Source: Phellopilus nigrolimitatus
Taxonomy: Eukaryota; Basidiomycota; Agaricomycetes; Hymenochaetales; Hymenochaetaceae
Length of the DNA: 64,000 nucleotides
NCBI GenBank assembly: GCA_021029095.1
Contig: JAJOHG010000014.1
Span: 186,001 to 250,000 of the forward strand
Direction: 5' to 3'
Below the pieces are notes generated by a model. The model saw only the letters and a list, made by a program, of their open reading frames with translations. It was not told the origin of the DNA and searched no databases. The translations under genes and the position numbers were made by a program. Positions 35,651-45,024 of the stretch are shown in pieces (the stretch's first letter is position 1; each line of letters starts with the position of its first letter).

Positions 35651-36793
35651 TCACGTCCACTCCAATTCGACGTTAGCTTGCTTCAAAATCCGCTTCATCT
35701 CTAAAGGCGTCTCGTACTCGAGCTCCTCAGCCAGATCCGGTTGCATGATAACAACGGTTTTCAGTTTGGGAAGTTGGCTGGTCACCATATCGGCGATCCA
35801 TTCGCACTTGCGCAGGATGACTACATCATTTTCCTCATGAGCTTCGATTATACCTAAGCGCGCTATTTCCAACACCGCATCCTCCTTGAGCCAATCTAGC
35901 CCGAGATTGTTTGAGCAGAGCGCCAATTCGCAGAGGTCGGGTAAAGCATCAATTTTTATCGCATCGTCAAGCCCGTTCTCCGAAAAATCACGGAAAATGA
36001 GTGTCGTGAGTTTCCTGCCGTGTTTCTCGACAAAGGCAACAAAAATTGTCTCTGAGTCTGGGTCTATAACCTCGATATCGGCCACACGCAATGAAGGGAG
36101 CTCGATCCGTAAGAATTCTTCCATTGCGAAGGAGCTGTGAATGCGGAGGGTGTGCAGATTGGGAATTTCCGTGGTTATAAAGGGTATGTTGCACGGTCTA
36201 TCGGGGAGCGCGGTAAGGTCTAAGACGTGCAAGTTCGACGCATAGTTTCCAAGGAACTTCGCTCCATTAGCTAGCGGTGCGTCTCCCCAACTGAATATCT
36301 TGAGCCTAGAGTGGCCCGGGACCAAATGAAGAGGGGGATCCCCGACATCGTATGAATGTGCAAGGGAAAGGTGTAAGAGCTTCCCGGTAATTGTCAATCG
36401 TGGGATTTCACGCATAAGAAGTGAGCATGTCCGATTGGACACAGATCGAGATATATCCAACCTCTTTGTATAAAGCTCGACAGAGTCAAGAAAGGACTTC
36501 AGAGTGTTTCCGAGGGATTTCTTGGGACCGGTCGGGTATGCGCTACGAATGCATACATATTCGTATAGGAGCTTTCTCGTGATGAGATTGAAGTGCTTTG
36601 ATACTAGGGAAAGCGAGTGCTTTGTTGCGATGTTCGCGAGATTCAGATCTTCAATGGATGCGGCTTTTGAGCAAAACGGGTTCCAGGGGTTGTGCCTGTC
36701 AAGGTCGGTACCCCATTCGACAAACGAAAAGACAGAGAAGATCTCGAGCAGGACTTCTGGAGGAAAGGGGCGTTTGAAGCTTTCCTCGGACAT
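35651..36793 (-). CDS. F-box-like / leucine-rich protein B (380 aa, intronless)
   Basis: A shorter, diverged member of the same family as genes A and D. It starts MSEESFKRPFPPEVLLEIFS (F-box-like core FPPEVLLEIFSVFSF), then KHSLSLVSKHFNLITRKLLY. Leucine-rich segments follow (LHLSLAHSYD, NLHVLDLTALP, IPNLHTLRIHSS, LPSLRVADIEV, LPDLCELALCSN). It ends MKRILKQANVELEWT and lacks the long Ser/Arg-rich tail seen in A and D. Single exon, intact frame. Probable SCF-type adaptor by family; target unknown. Confidence 0.78.
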   Translation of the reverse strand: MSEESFKRPFPPEVLLEIFSVFSFVEWGTDLDRHNPWNPFCSKAASIEDLNLANIATKHSLSLVSKHFNLITRKLLYEYVCIRSAYPTGPKKSLGNTLKSFLDSVELYTKRLDISRSVSNRTCSLLMREIPRLTITGKLLHLSLAHSYDVGDPPLHLVPGHSRLKIFSWGDAPLANGAKFLGNYASNLHVLDLTALPDRPCNIPFITTEIPNLHTLRIHSSFAMEEFLRIELPSLRVADIEVIDPDSETIFVAFVEKHGRKLTTLIFRDFSENGLDDAIKIDALPDLCELALCSNNLGLDWLKEDAVLEIARLGIIEAHEENDVVILRKCEWIADMVTSQLPKLKTVVIMQPDLAEELEYETPLEMKRILKQANVELEWT

Positions 36794-36944
36794 CTTGGAA
36801 GAGTTTCGCTACGGGAAGGGACTTTCTTAACACATGTTGGCTGAAATTAGGAAGATAGTACGTGCCTATTATGACTGATCTGTTCGTGCACAATGCGTTG
36901 AAGGTCAAGCGATTTCAAGCTGCCAGCAAAGCAGGTTACACCGG

Positions 36945-36995
36945 TCACTAAATTGTCACTAAACATCACGTGTGACTAAATCATCCAACAGCTTA
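36945..36995. repeat. Dispersed repeat, copy 1
   Basis: The stretch GGTCACTAAATTGTCAC.AAAC.TCACGTGTGACTAAATCATC.CAGCTT, about 50 bases, is found here and again at 50,871-50,925 with few differences. It contains the palindrome TCACGTGTGA. It lies close to the start of an F-box-like gene here and next to the broken RPA1 fragment there. Confidence 0.7.
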
Positions 36996-37002
36996 CTTTG
37001 GG

Positions 37003-37080
37003 TGTGGGCCATTGCTACGCATGGCAAGTTACGATTCCTTTTTTTTTACCCAGTCAATCCTTGCCATTTGCTTTAGTGTA
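37003..37080. repeat. Dispersed repeat, copy 1 (pair with 39,010)
   Basis: GTGGGCCATTGCT.CGCATGGCA begins an approximately 75-base stretch that recurs at 39,010-39,090, including TACGATTCCTTTT, a T-rich run and CCTT.CCATT.GCTTTAG. The two copies flank the coiled-coil fragment and duplicated segment A. Confidence 0.7.
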
Positions 37081-37949
37081 TATTTAGAACACATGCATTC
37101 TAAGAGACAAAAACTATGTAAACGGGGGGAATTGTACACAATGACAAACGGTTGCATGTAACGTGCTATCAGATTTCAATATACGTATTCATATCAAATT
37201 CTCAAATTCTCAAATTCTCTCCCGCTTTGCCTCAAATCACGAGTTGCGACACATTCATCAATATTGCATGGAGTACACCTGGGGTGAACCCGCGAGCGAG
37301 AGAGGAGAGTCCTTCATCGCGAACCATCTATAAACCGGACGTGATCAAGAAACAGCAAGTACGTGGCAATGAGAATAGATGAAAGCCAGAGCGCAGAAAA
37401 ACAAGATATAGACGCATCCGGTAGAGTCCGTCGAAACAATCCTTGTAGTTTAGCCGTTTCTCTGGAGGTTTCGCAAAGTCACCTTGAAGGCGAACCTAAA
37501 AAATAAAGGATATGTTTGATTTGGGTGATACTTAGAATGAATCTAACGCGAACCATTATAATCTCCGAAGACGAGCCAGTTATTAATGATACAAAACACT
37601 TTGCAACGGGTTCATGCACTCACCTCCCGGGTTTCCTACAAAGCCCGCAATACCTCCAGCTAAATGGCAAATTTTCAGTCCTCGATCGGTATATTGAAAT
37701 ACCTTGTAGAGCACCCATGCTACCAGCCAGCGCCAGCTTCCTAGCAGGCGAATTGGGACCTAACACGAGACATTATATAAGTCGCATGAAGCAGCTGCAC
37801 ATTCCAGATGAAACAGGACGCACCAACACCGACAATCTTCTTGCTCTCGTCATACGCCCAGAAGCGGCCCCGGCTGGTGCTGACGGCCGGGAGCGTGAAC
37901 CCGACCTCGCCGCTCATCCACCCGCTCTCGCTCACGCTTGCCTCCGCGT

Positions 37950-38220
37950 CCTTCGCCTCGTCGTCCTCGTCTTCCTCCGCCTCGTCCTCCTCACTCGTCC
38001 CCGCGTCCGCGTCGACCGTCTCGTGAACGGGCGACTCCGCGCAGGAGCAGTTCTACGCGCTCGCGGAGCGCGCGCGCGAGGAGCGCCTGCGCGTGCGGCG
38101 CGGCGAGTTCTAGAGCCGCGCGGAGGTCGTCGCGGTGTTCCAGCGCCGCGTGGAAGACCTCATGGCGGACTTTGCGGACGTTTTCGTGCGCGCGGACGAG
38201 AGCGAGCACAGCGAGTAGCT
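37950..38220 (+). pseudogene. Fragment of a coiled-coil protein gene
   Basis: In one plus frame there is a charged, heptad-like stretch (QEQFYALAERAREERLRVRR, then a TAG stop, then VFQRRVEDLMADFADVFVRA, then another stop). It is very G+C-rich, unlike the surroundings, and begins and ends abruptly. It reads as part of a long coiled-coil protein with in-frame stops. No family identified. Confidence 0.5.
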
Positions 38221-38259
38221 CATCTGGCTCATCCACTTCCGTGTGCCTTCAGGTTCTCG

Positions 38260-38985
38260 ATGCTGTTCTTTGCCGTCGTCTTCTTATCGCGGAACTCAAT
38301 CACGACATTCTGTCCCCCGCGCTGTGCCGGCTGTTCAATGACGCACTCGGTACTTAGACCGCGCAGGCCGTCTAGTAGAGTTGCGAGATGTGTCCGAGAG
38401 TTGCGAGATGTGTCCGTTTCGTGGACACTCGCGCAGCACATATTCTGAAGTAGTGTAGTATTTGAATAAACACAATTAATTACTATGAGGCAACATCGGA
38501 AATTTGTTAAAAATAAGATATTAACTCTGCGCACAATTGAGACAATACAGACAGGCGCAGAACTAGAGTAGAAAAAGGAATGCAAATCTGCATTGTGCGA
38601 GTGGAAACAGGCGTCACGCAGGGAGCGCACAACACAATGATTTTTCATGAAGTCTAGGTACAACATATGCACATAATTTTTACATGAAAACGTAGCCTAG
38701 ACACAGGCCATACCAACCGAAAAGAAAGAAATGAAACACGAGCAAAAAATAAATCAAAAACGTGAAAATACTCAGCGAAAAGCTCGTGAGGAAGAGTGTG
38801 ACGTGTGGCGGTGCTATGTGGCGATGCGAACCCCCCCCTGTAACAAAATATTGTGTACACTTTTTGTACACATTCCGGCACTTGCCGGCTTATTTTTGTA
38901 ATAGTGACCGTGACAAACTACACAGCCACTGGGAGTGAAAACGCTCAGGTAGAAAGAACGCTTCCCTTACAGGAATCGTAATACA
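38260..38985. repeat. Duplicated segment, copy A (includes a Ca2+-ATPase end fragment)
   Basis: Closely similar in order to 43,275-44,110. It starts with CTGTCCCC.GC.CTG.GCCGGCTGTTCAATG (coding LSPAL.RLFNDAL of a calcium ATPase). Then come CTAGTAGAGTTGCGAGATG, GAATAAACACA.TTAATTACTAT, GAAGTCTAGGTACAACATA, TAGCCTAGACACAGGCCAT, TTTTTGTAAT.GTGACCGTGACAA and AGGAATCGTAA. Copy A has a small deletion relative to B after the ATPase piece. Confidence 0.8.
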
Positions 38986-39009
38986 AATACAAACTAACTC
39001 TCATCACTT

Positions 39010-39090
39010 TGGTAGTGGGCCATTGCTGCGCATGGCAGGCTACGATTCCTTTTCTTTTTCTAAATCCTTACCATTAGCTTTAGGGTCCAT
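39010..39090. repeat. Dispersed repeat, copy 2 (pair with 37,003)
   Basis: Second copy of the approximately 75-base GTGGGCCATTGCT sequence. It directly follows duplicated segment A, so it marks one border of that segment. Confidence 0.7.
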
Positions 39091-39239
39091 CCGCGGGAGC
39101 AGCCGTCACGTGTGCCGAGGCGTATTTCGTGTCCGTCGCAGACGTCGTCCCGATTTCCCGTGGTGGTGGCGGAGAGGAGGCGGCGGCAACAATCATAGTG
39201 AGTGCTCACAGGAACATCAATTTTATCTCCTTTCGACGT

Positions 39240-39600
39240 GACTGGCTTTCTTACACTTGCCAGCTGCACGACACCGCTCAGCGCCTCCGGTACGCGCTCT
39301 TCCTCCTCCCGCCGCTCCTGTGCCTTCTCCCGCCGTCGCGCGCACGCGCGACCAGTTCGCTCGCCGCGCTGCCGCAGATGCTCGTGCAGGCCGAGCGCAC
39401 GCGCGCGCACGCCTGCAGCTCCTGTGGCTTGACTCCGCCGCGCGGTCCGTGCACCTGCGCTGCGCGGGGCGAGCAAGCGGTGGTGGAGCAGGCAGCGCGC
39501 GGAGGGTGCTTGCGCACTAGGCGACTGGGAAGTGCGAGAGATGGCGGCAAAGTTGGGCTTGGACGTGGGTGGGGTGCAGATGATAGTGCAGTGGGAGAGG
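39240..39600 (+). pseudogene. Second fragment of a coiled-coil protein gene
   Basis: Highly G+C-rich and arginine/alanine-rich in the plus frames (ARTRDQFARRAAADARAG, then further on AAKLGLDVGGVQMIVQWERVH). The texture matches the fragment at 37,950-38,220, and the two are separated by duplicated segment A. Frame changes and stops prevent translation. It may be the same ancestral gene split by the insertion; this is inference. Confidence 0.42.
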
Positions 39601-39734
39601 GTGCATTGAGGGCGGGAGTAAGAGCAGGAGTGGTGCTCTCCTGGGCGGCTTTCGCCCGAGCGAATATAAGTAGAGGGACAACCGCTCGTTCCCCACCAGC
39701 CCCCAAGTCCGCCCAGCATCGAGCAGCGTGCGCG

Positions 39735-40470
39735 GCTTATGCAGTCTGGAAATGAGGCCCAGGGGAAGATTTTGCTCGAGCAGTTGATGTCCGGGTAAGT
39801 TTTTTCTTTCCTTTTCGACTCATCTTTGTGTATGATGCGGCTTCCGTACGCTTCGATATATCCTTTATGTTGCAATCCTCCCTTTGAGCCGAAGATCTCT
39901 TTTCTTATTGCTTCCCTGTCCGATCGACTAGGGAACACTTGTACTCATGAAAATTCATACAGTACTCTCTGAAACTCTGGTTTCGGCGACCCGTCTCAGG
40001 GTATCCCCAGTCCGCACCCCTGCCTTACCTACCCTCCCAAGTCGTACGGCCCTTTCCCCGCAGACGCTTATCAAGCACAGTATATCCAAGAGCCGCCGCG
40101 CGACTTCCAGCCTCAGGCTCCGCAAGTACAGCAGCAAACCCCCTCTCCGAGTCGCAAGTCCATGTTCCATTTCATTTCGCCTTTTGACGCCCTTGTGTCG
40201 ACCGACCGTCGCAGCCGCCTCTTCTGGAGTAAAGAAAGCTGATCTGGTCGCGCTCGTGCCCGACCGCGAGACTCCAAGGACGCCTGGACGTCGCTCGCCA
40301 CGGATCCGAAGCACACAATGATGGAGAACCTCATGGACCAACTGACCCGCTGTCAGGGCCCTCCGCCACAGCACCAGCTTGACTCGGACAGCCCCGAGCC
40401 GGGTCCGCTGAGCGAGCCCATCCATTTCCACGAAGGTGCAGGACGCCCCCAAGTCGCGGGCCCCTAGCTC
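39735..40470 (+). pseudogene. Broken Pro/Gln-rich gene fragment, possibly Edc4-like
   Basis: Consecutive plus-strand pieces in different frames read GNEAQGKILLEQLMSG, then a proline/glutamine-rich stretch (YIQEPPRDFQPQAPQVQQQT), then KSMFHFISPFDAL, then DAWTSLATDPKH and ENLMDQLTRCQGPPPQ. The order suggests the N-terminal region of a decapping-enhancer (Edc4/Pdc1-like) protein, but I hold this identity loosely. Several frame changes and a stop at about 40,467 show that it is not functional. Confidence 0.38.
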
Positions 40471-40629
40471 GCTGCGCGGGTCACCGCCTCGGGCGTGGGG
40501 ACTGGATATGCAGCGCAGTGACCCGTTCGGACCTTACTCTGCATACCATTGCCATGCGGATAGACCGGTCTCGCCGACCATCTGAGCTTTTAATGACCCC
40601 TTCTGCCAGTCGAACCAGCAGTTCCCACC

Positions 40630-40790
40630 CGTAGCCAATGGATCACGGGTCCCGTGGGTCACCCACCATACCGGTCCTGACCCAGACCCACAGGTTATGA
40701 ATGACCCACATATCCGGGTTATGCACGGGTCTAGATATGCATTTTGAAAATCTCATACCCGTGCAAACGAGTCCGGGTCTACCCGCGCAT
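40630..40790. repeat. GGGTC/ACGGGT-rich degenerate repeat
   Basis: The pentamers GGGTC, GACCC, CGGGT and ACCCG recur many times on both strands within 160 bases. It looks like part of a simple or foldback repeat and has no coding potential. Confidence 0.55.
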
Positions 40791-41063
40791 ATCCCTAGCT
40801 CGATATCATCGCGAGTAAAATAAAGCTAGGACATTGAAAATGCGGGGCCTACGCCGGAGCAGTTCGCAGAGATCTACAGTAGCGATCCCGGACTCGATAG
40901 AGAATTCAAGCAAGTGACGCATTTTCATTCTTTTCGCAGCAATTTTCTTACTATTTCCATAGAACCCCACACTCAATACGAGAACAAGTCGGTACCTACC
41001 AAAAGTCTCTTTTCCTCCGTTGCGACCAGAGACAACACTCGAACCAGCCGATCATCTATTCCT

Positions 41064-41114
41064 ATGACGTACTACTCGTTTTATTTCTTCTCAGCAAAGC
41101 GAGTGGTACGTCAT
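41064..41114. repeat. Short inverted repeat (15-base arms)
   Basis: ATGACGTACTACTCG at 41,064-41,078 pairs with CGAGTGGTACGTCAT at 41,100-41,114, one mismatch, 21-base loop. It lies just before the Ca2+-ATPase pseudogene. Confidence 0.6.
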
Positions 41115-41149
41115 AAGGTACAGTGCACGTGATAATACCCACGGCACAC

Positions 41150-43480
41150 CTGTGCGTCGTCCTCAACGTCCACTGCTCCGGTCCGCCTCTTTCCTGCTCG
41201 CCGTCCCCGTCACCCTCACGCGGGGACGACTCCTCTTTCCTCACCACCCCGCCGTCCCCGACGCTCTAAACCCGCTCCACTCACGCTGCAAGATAACCGG
41301 CCCGACATGGGGCTCTCGAGCCTCACACTCCTCTAACCCAACTCGCCGAACCATGGACACATGCGCAAGAGTTCTTTTGTGTCGACACTCGCAGGCTCCG
41401 ACGGCGGCGAGCCATCCAGCCCGATCGGTAATCCTGACTCTGCCTGTCTGTCCGTAGGGCAGGGCCATGGCCCGAGTATCGACGGCTACCAGGGCCATTC
41501 ACGGCGCACGAGTATCACCATTGCCGCACTGTCTTCTCCCGGCAGAGACAGCAGCTTCGACGCCGCGGATGCCTCTTCTTCGGGAAAGCATGGCAAAGGC
41601 CAGAAAGGCAAATCCGACACAGATGCGGCAGAAGAAGGGAGGAAGGAGAAGGAGTGGGAGGAGCGGGAATGACAGATTGTGCTCGACAGCGACAAGCCGG
41701 GTGCGGAGGCGGATATGGGCCCATTTCCTGTGCAGCTCAGCGCGCTCGCGACTTGTCGACCCGAAGAGTCTGCACGTGCTCAAGGCGCTCGGCGGTGTCG
41801 ACGGGCTGCTCCACGGGCTCGGCACAGCGTGGCCTGTCCAATCAACAATCCACGAAGAAGGCGGAACTTGGTGGCGGGAAAGGGTCGAAAGGGAAACGGC
41901 GACCTCGCGCCCCCGCATTCTTCTCCGCGGACTCGGGGGCACACGCGACGCACGCGGACCGCCAGTGCGTGTATGGGCAGAACATGCTCCCCGTGCACGC
42001 GAGCAAGAACCTGCTGCTGCTCATGTGTCTCGTGCTGAATGACAAAGTGCTCGTGCTGCTGAGCATCGCCGTGGTCGTCTCGCTCGCGCTGGGCCTCTTC
42101 CAGGACTTCGGCACGCAGCACCCGACGTTCTCGTGCGGGAACGGCCAGACGTGCACGCAGCCGCTGGTCGATTGGGTTGAGGGTGCGCGCGGCTTGTTGT
42201 TTGAGTAAGAGGAATCACTTATTTTTTGTCTGAAGGCGTGGCGATTATAGTTGCTATCGTCATCGTCGTTGTCGGCTCGATGAACGACTGGCAGGATGAG
42301 AAGCAGTTCAAGAAGCTGAATGAGAAGAAGGGGGACCACACGGTCAAGATTATCCGCGACGGTGCTGAGAAAGTCATCAATGTGAAGGTGCATGTTCACT
42401 TAATCATATAATTTTTATTTTATTTTTGTTGATTTTCTGCGAAAACGTCTTTAGGATGTGGTTGTCGGAGACATCGCGCTGCTGGAGCCGGGCGAGGTTG
42501 TCCCCTGCGATGGCGTCTTCCCTACTGGGCACAATGTCAATTGCGACGAGTCGGGCATGACGGGCGAGAGCAACGCAATGAAAAAGGCGCCTGCAAGAAG
42601 GGAGAGGCGGACAGTTCCGTAAGCTCACATACGGACTGCTTTGTCGTGAGGGGCAGTAAGGTCCTCGAGGGTGCCGGCAGTTACGTCGTCATTGCGGTCA
42701 GCATCAAGAGCTTCAACGGGCGGATCATGATGGGTAAGTGCGTGCTTTTAATCTTGCAGCGAGCGGCTATTCTAATTTAATTACATTCACAACGCTGCAG
42801 ACGGACAACAACAACACGCCGCTGCAGATGAAGCTGAACAACCTTGCTGAACTGATTGCCAAACTCTGGAGCACTGTAGGCCTCCTACTCTTTGTTGTGT
42901 TGCTCATCCGCTTCTTCGTGCAGCTGAGCACCGGCGACCCTGTGCGTTCGGTGGACCAGAAGGGGCTTGCGTTCGTGCAGATCCTCATCATCAGTCTGAC
43001 GGCCGCGTTGAAGCGCATGACACATGAGAACCTGCTCGTGCGCGTGCTCGACGGCTGCGAGACAATGGTGAACGCGAGCATCGGGTGCACGGACAAGACG
43101 GGCATGCTCGTGCAGAACATGCTGAGCGTTATCATGGGCTCCGTCGGTATCCGTGTCAAGTTCGTCCCAGGCATACACGAATGTCGGCGAGGAGCCCGGC
43201 GTGCATGAGACGCCAGAGGAAAGTGCCGGCAGCACCCGGGTGACTTCTCGATCAACCAGAGCGAGCTGCAGACGTGCTGTCCCCTGCACTGCGCCGGCTG
43301 TTCAATGACGCGCTCGCGGGAAACTCGACAGCGCTCGAGGACGAGGACGGCAAGACCAGCGCGCTGCGCTGCATGCCCACCCACTATCTCCGTCGTTACC
43401 GCACTCGAAGACAACCCACTGGAGAGTGTAAGCAGGAGGGCAGCGGAGGACAGCGGTGGCATGCATAAGGTACGTACTAG
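41150..43480 (+). pseudogene. Plasma-membrane/vacuolar-type Ca2+-transporting P-type ATPase pseudogene
   Basis: Family landmarks occur in order but in changing frames. The N-terminus has NRPDMGLSSLTLL and a Ser-rich region. Then come LVDPKSLHVLKALGGVDGLL, RQCVYGQNMLP, DKVLVLLSIAVVVSLALGLF with FQDFG, and VDWVEG. After an intron come VAIIVAIVIVVVGSMNDWQ and KQFKKLN; then the actuator part VVVGDIALLEPGEVVPCDGV with ESGMTGESNAMKK (TGES motif); then LVRVLDGCETMVNASIGC and CTDKTGMLVQN with the phosphorylated Asp; finally an LSPAL-like RLFNDAL end. The conserved VPEGLPLAVTLALAFAT segment before KRMTHENL is absent, a stop follows EEWEERE, and frames shift near 41,830 and 43,190. The nucleotide-binding and C-terminal membrane parts are missing. 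Confidence 0.85.
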
Positions 43481-44110
43481 AGTCCTCTCCTGTGCCACAC
43501 GCAGGCTGTCTAGTAGAGTTGCGAGATGCATCTGTTTTGCGGACACTCGGGCAGCATTTATTTTGTGATAGGGTAGTATTGAATAAACACAGTTAATTAC
43601 TATCAGACAACATTGAAAAAACTGATACAATAAGATAGACATGATGCATACAGTCGAGACAATACAAATCAGCACCCAAATAGAATAGAAAAAAGGATTC
43701 AATTCTGTGTTTGCATGGGTGGAAACAGGAGTCACACAGGGAGTGCACAACCAATCAATTTTTTATGAAGTCTAGGTACAACATAAGCACACAAAAAATC
43801 ACATTGAAACATAGCCTAGACACAGGCCATCCCAGCAGATTAGAAACAAACACCATACAAGTAAGAGTAAACAAAAAAGAGGGAAAATACGAACCGGAAA
43901 GCTCACGAGGAAGACTGTGACGCATGGCGATGCCCTGTGGCTGTGACCACTCACCATTATAAGGCATACGTTCCCACACTGTTTGTACACTTTTCGACAA
44001 CTTTGTACACTTTTTTGTAATCGTGACCGTGACAAGCGTGCACAGCCACGGCGGTGAAAACGAGGATGTAGAAAGGACGATCCTTCCTTACGTCAGGAAT
44101 CGTAACTTCC
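43275..44110. repeat. Duplicated segment, copy B (includes the Ca2+-ATPase pseudogene end)
   Basis: Counterpart of 38,260-38,985 in the same orientation. Here the segment is continuous with the ATPase pseudogene, so B is probably the source and A the derived copy. Beyond 44,110 the similarity stops. Confidence 0.8.
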
Positions 44111-45024
44111 GTCAGCGATCGAATCTGTATCGCCCCTCTCCTGTCTCTCGCATTACTTGTACTTTTACTGGGTACCCCCATCTCTCCATATTTGCGCTCC
44201 GGCACCTCCCTTTCCACATAGTTGTGTTATTTACTTACCTTTGTTGTCTAGCGCGATAACGAGCTGTGATTAATCTCAATAACGAAGTGTGATAACGGCC
44301 ACTTTCGTACTCAATCAGATATCCACGAACTGCAGCACGATCCACCCCAAGGCCGCGGACCAGAAGAAGCTGAACTGTAATCTACCATCCCATGGAACGG
44401 CACAGGACGCGTGTCTCTGAACACGGCATTTAGGACGTGTAATATGGCGGTACGATCCTGGCAGGTTTCACGTGGAAGGAGTGTTATGGCTCGAAATGGT
44501 GTGGCTTACCCGACTGTCTACGTCTCGCTCGGATTCTTTGATCGCAGTGACTCATCACGGATGAAGGTCTTGGTCATGATGATACCGCATTGTCACTGCC
44601 ACACGCCTTCCTGCGCCCTCCAAGCAACACCGTATATCGTTCCGTTGGCCGTCATAGCGCTTCTTGTGGTCAATTAGAAATTTCAAAACCGGTCGAACAC
44701 TCCTACCGACTTCGTAAAGAAGATATTTTGTTTTGTGCGCCTGAACCACAGAGGATGCTGCAACAGCTCCATCATCAAGCATTACGAAAGCCTAAATTCT
44801 CAAATAAGTCTTTGTCTTTTAAGTTTAAGGGATCATTGTCCTTGACAGGCCATGCAATCATGAAAGCAAGAGATTCATCGCTCAAATAAGTTAGGTATGA
44901 ACATGTTTAGTTAGACTTGTATTCTATAGGTCTATGATATAAATGACGGAACGGGAATAATGATTGTACTACTCACTGCCGCCCAACATTCCAATCACGA
45001 GAGCGCAGAACCGGATTTCATTGT
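44111..45024. other. Intergenic, no gene recognised
   Basis: Plus frames up to 99 codons (44,411-44,889) show no domain. This separates the ATPase pseudogene zone from the M16 peptidase 3' end. Confidence 0.45.

Larger units (their letters stand above)
36794..37850. other. Intergenic upstream of F-box-like gene B
   Basis: Contains two dispersed repeats (listed separately) and a short CAAATTCT tandem at about 37,195-37,216. Otherwise no gene recognised. Confidence 0.45.

Noticed and set aside
37516..38448. A 310-codon plus open frame
   Set aside because: Arg/Ala/Leu-rich out-of-frame reading of the G+C-rich fragment; the heptad-like signal lies in another frame that contains stops.
39060..39938. 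A 292-codon minus open frame
   Set aside because: Arginine- and serine-rich with no domain; it is the antisense of G+C-rich coiled-coil fragments, whose composition removes stops.
42767..43750. A 327-codon minus open frame
   Set aside because: Antisense of the Ca2+-ATPase pseudogene, which has recognisable family motifs on the plus strand.
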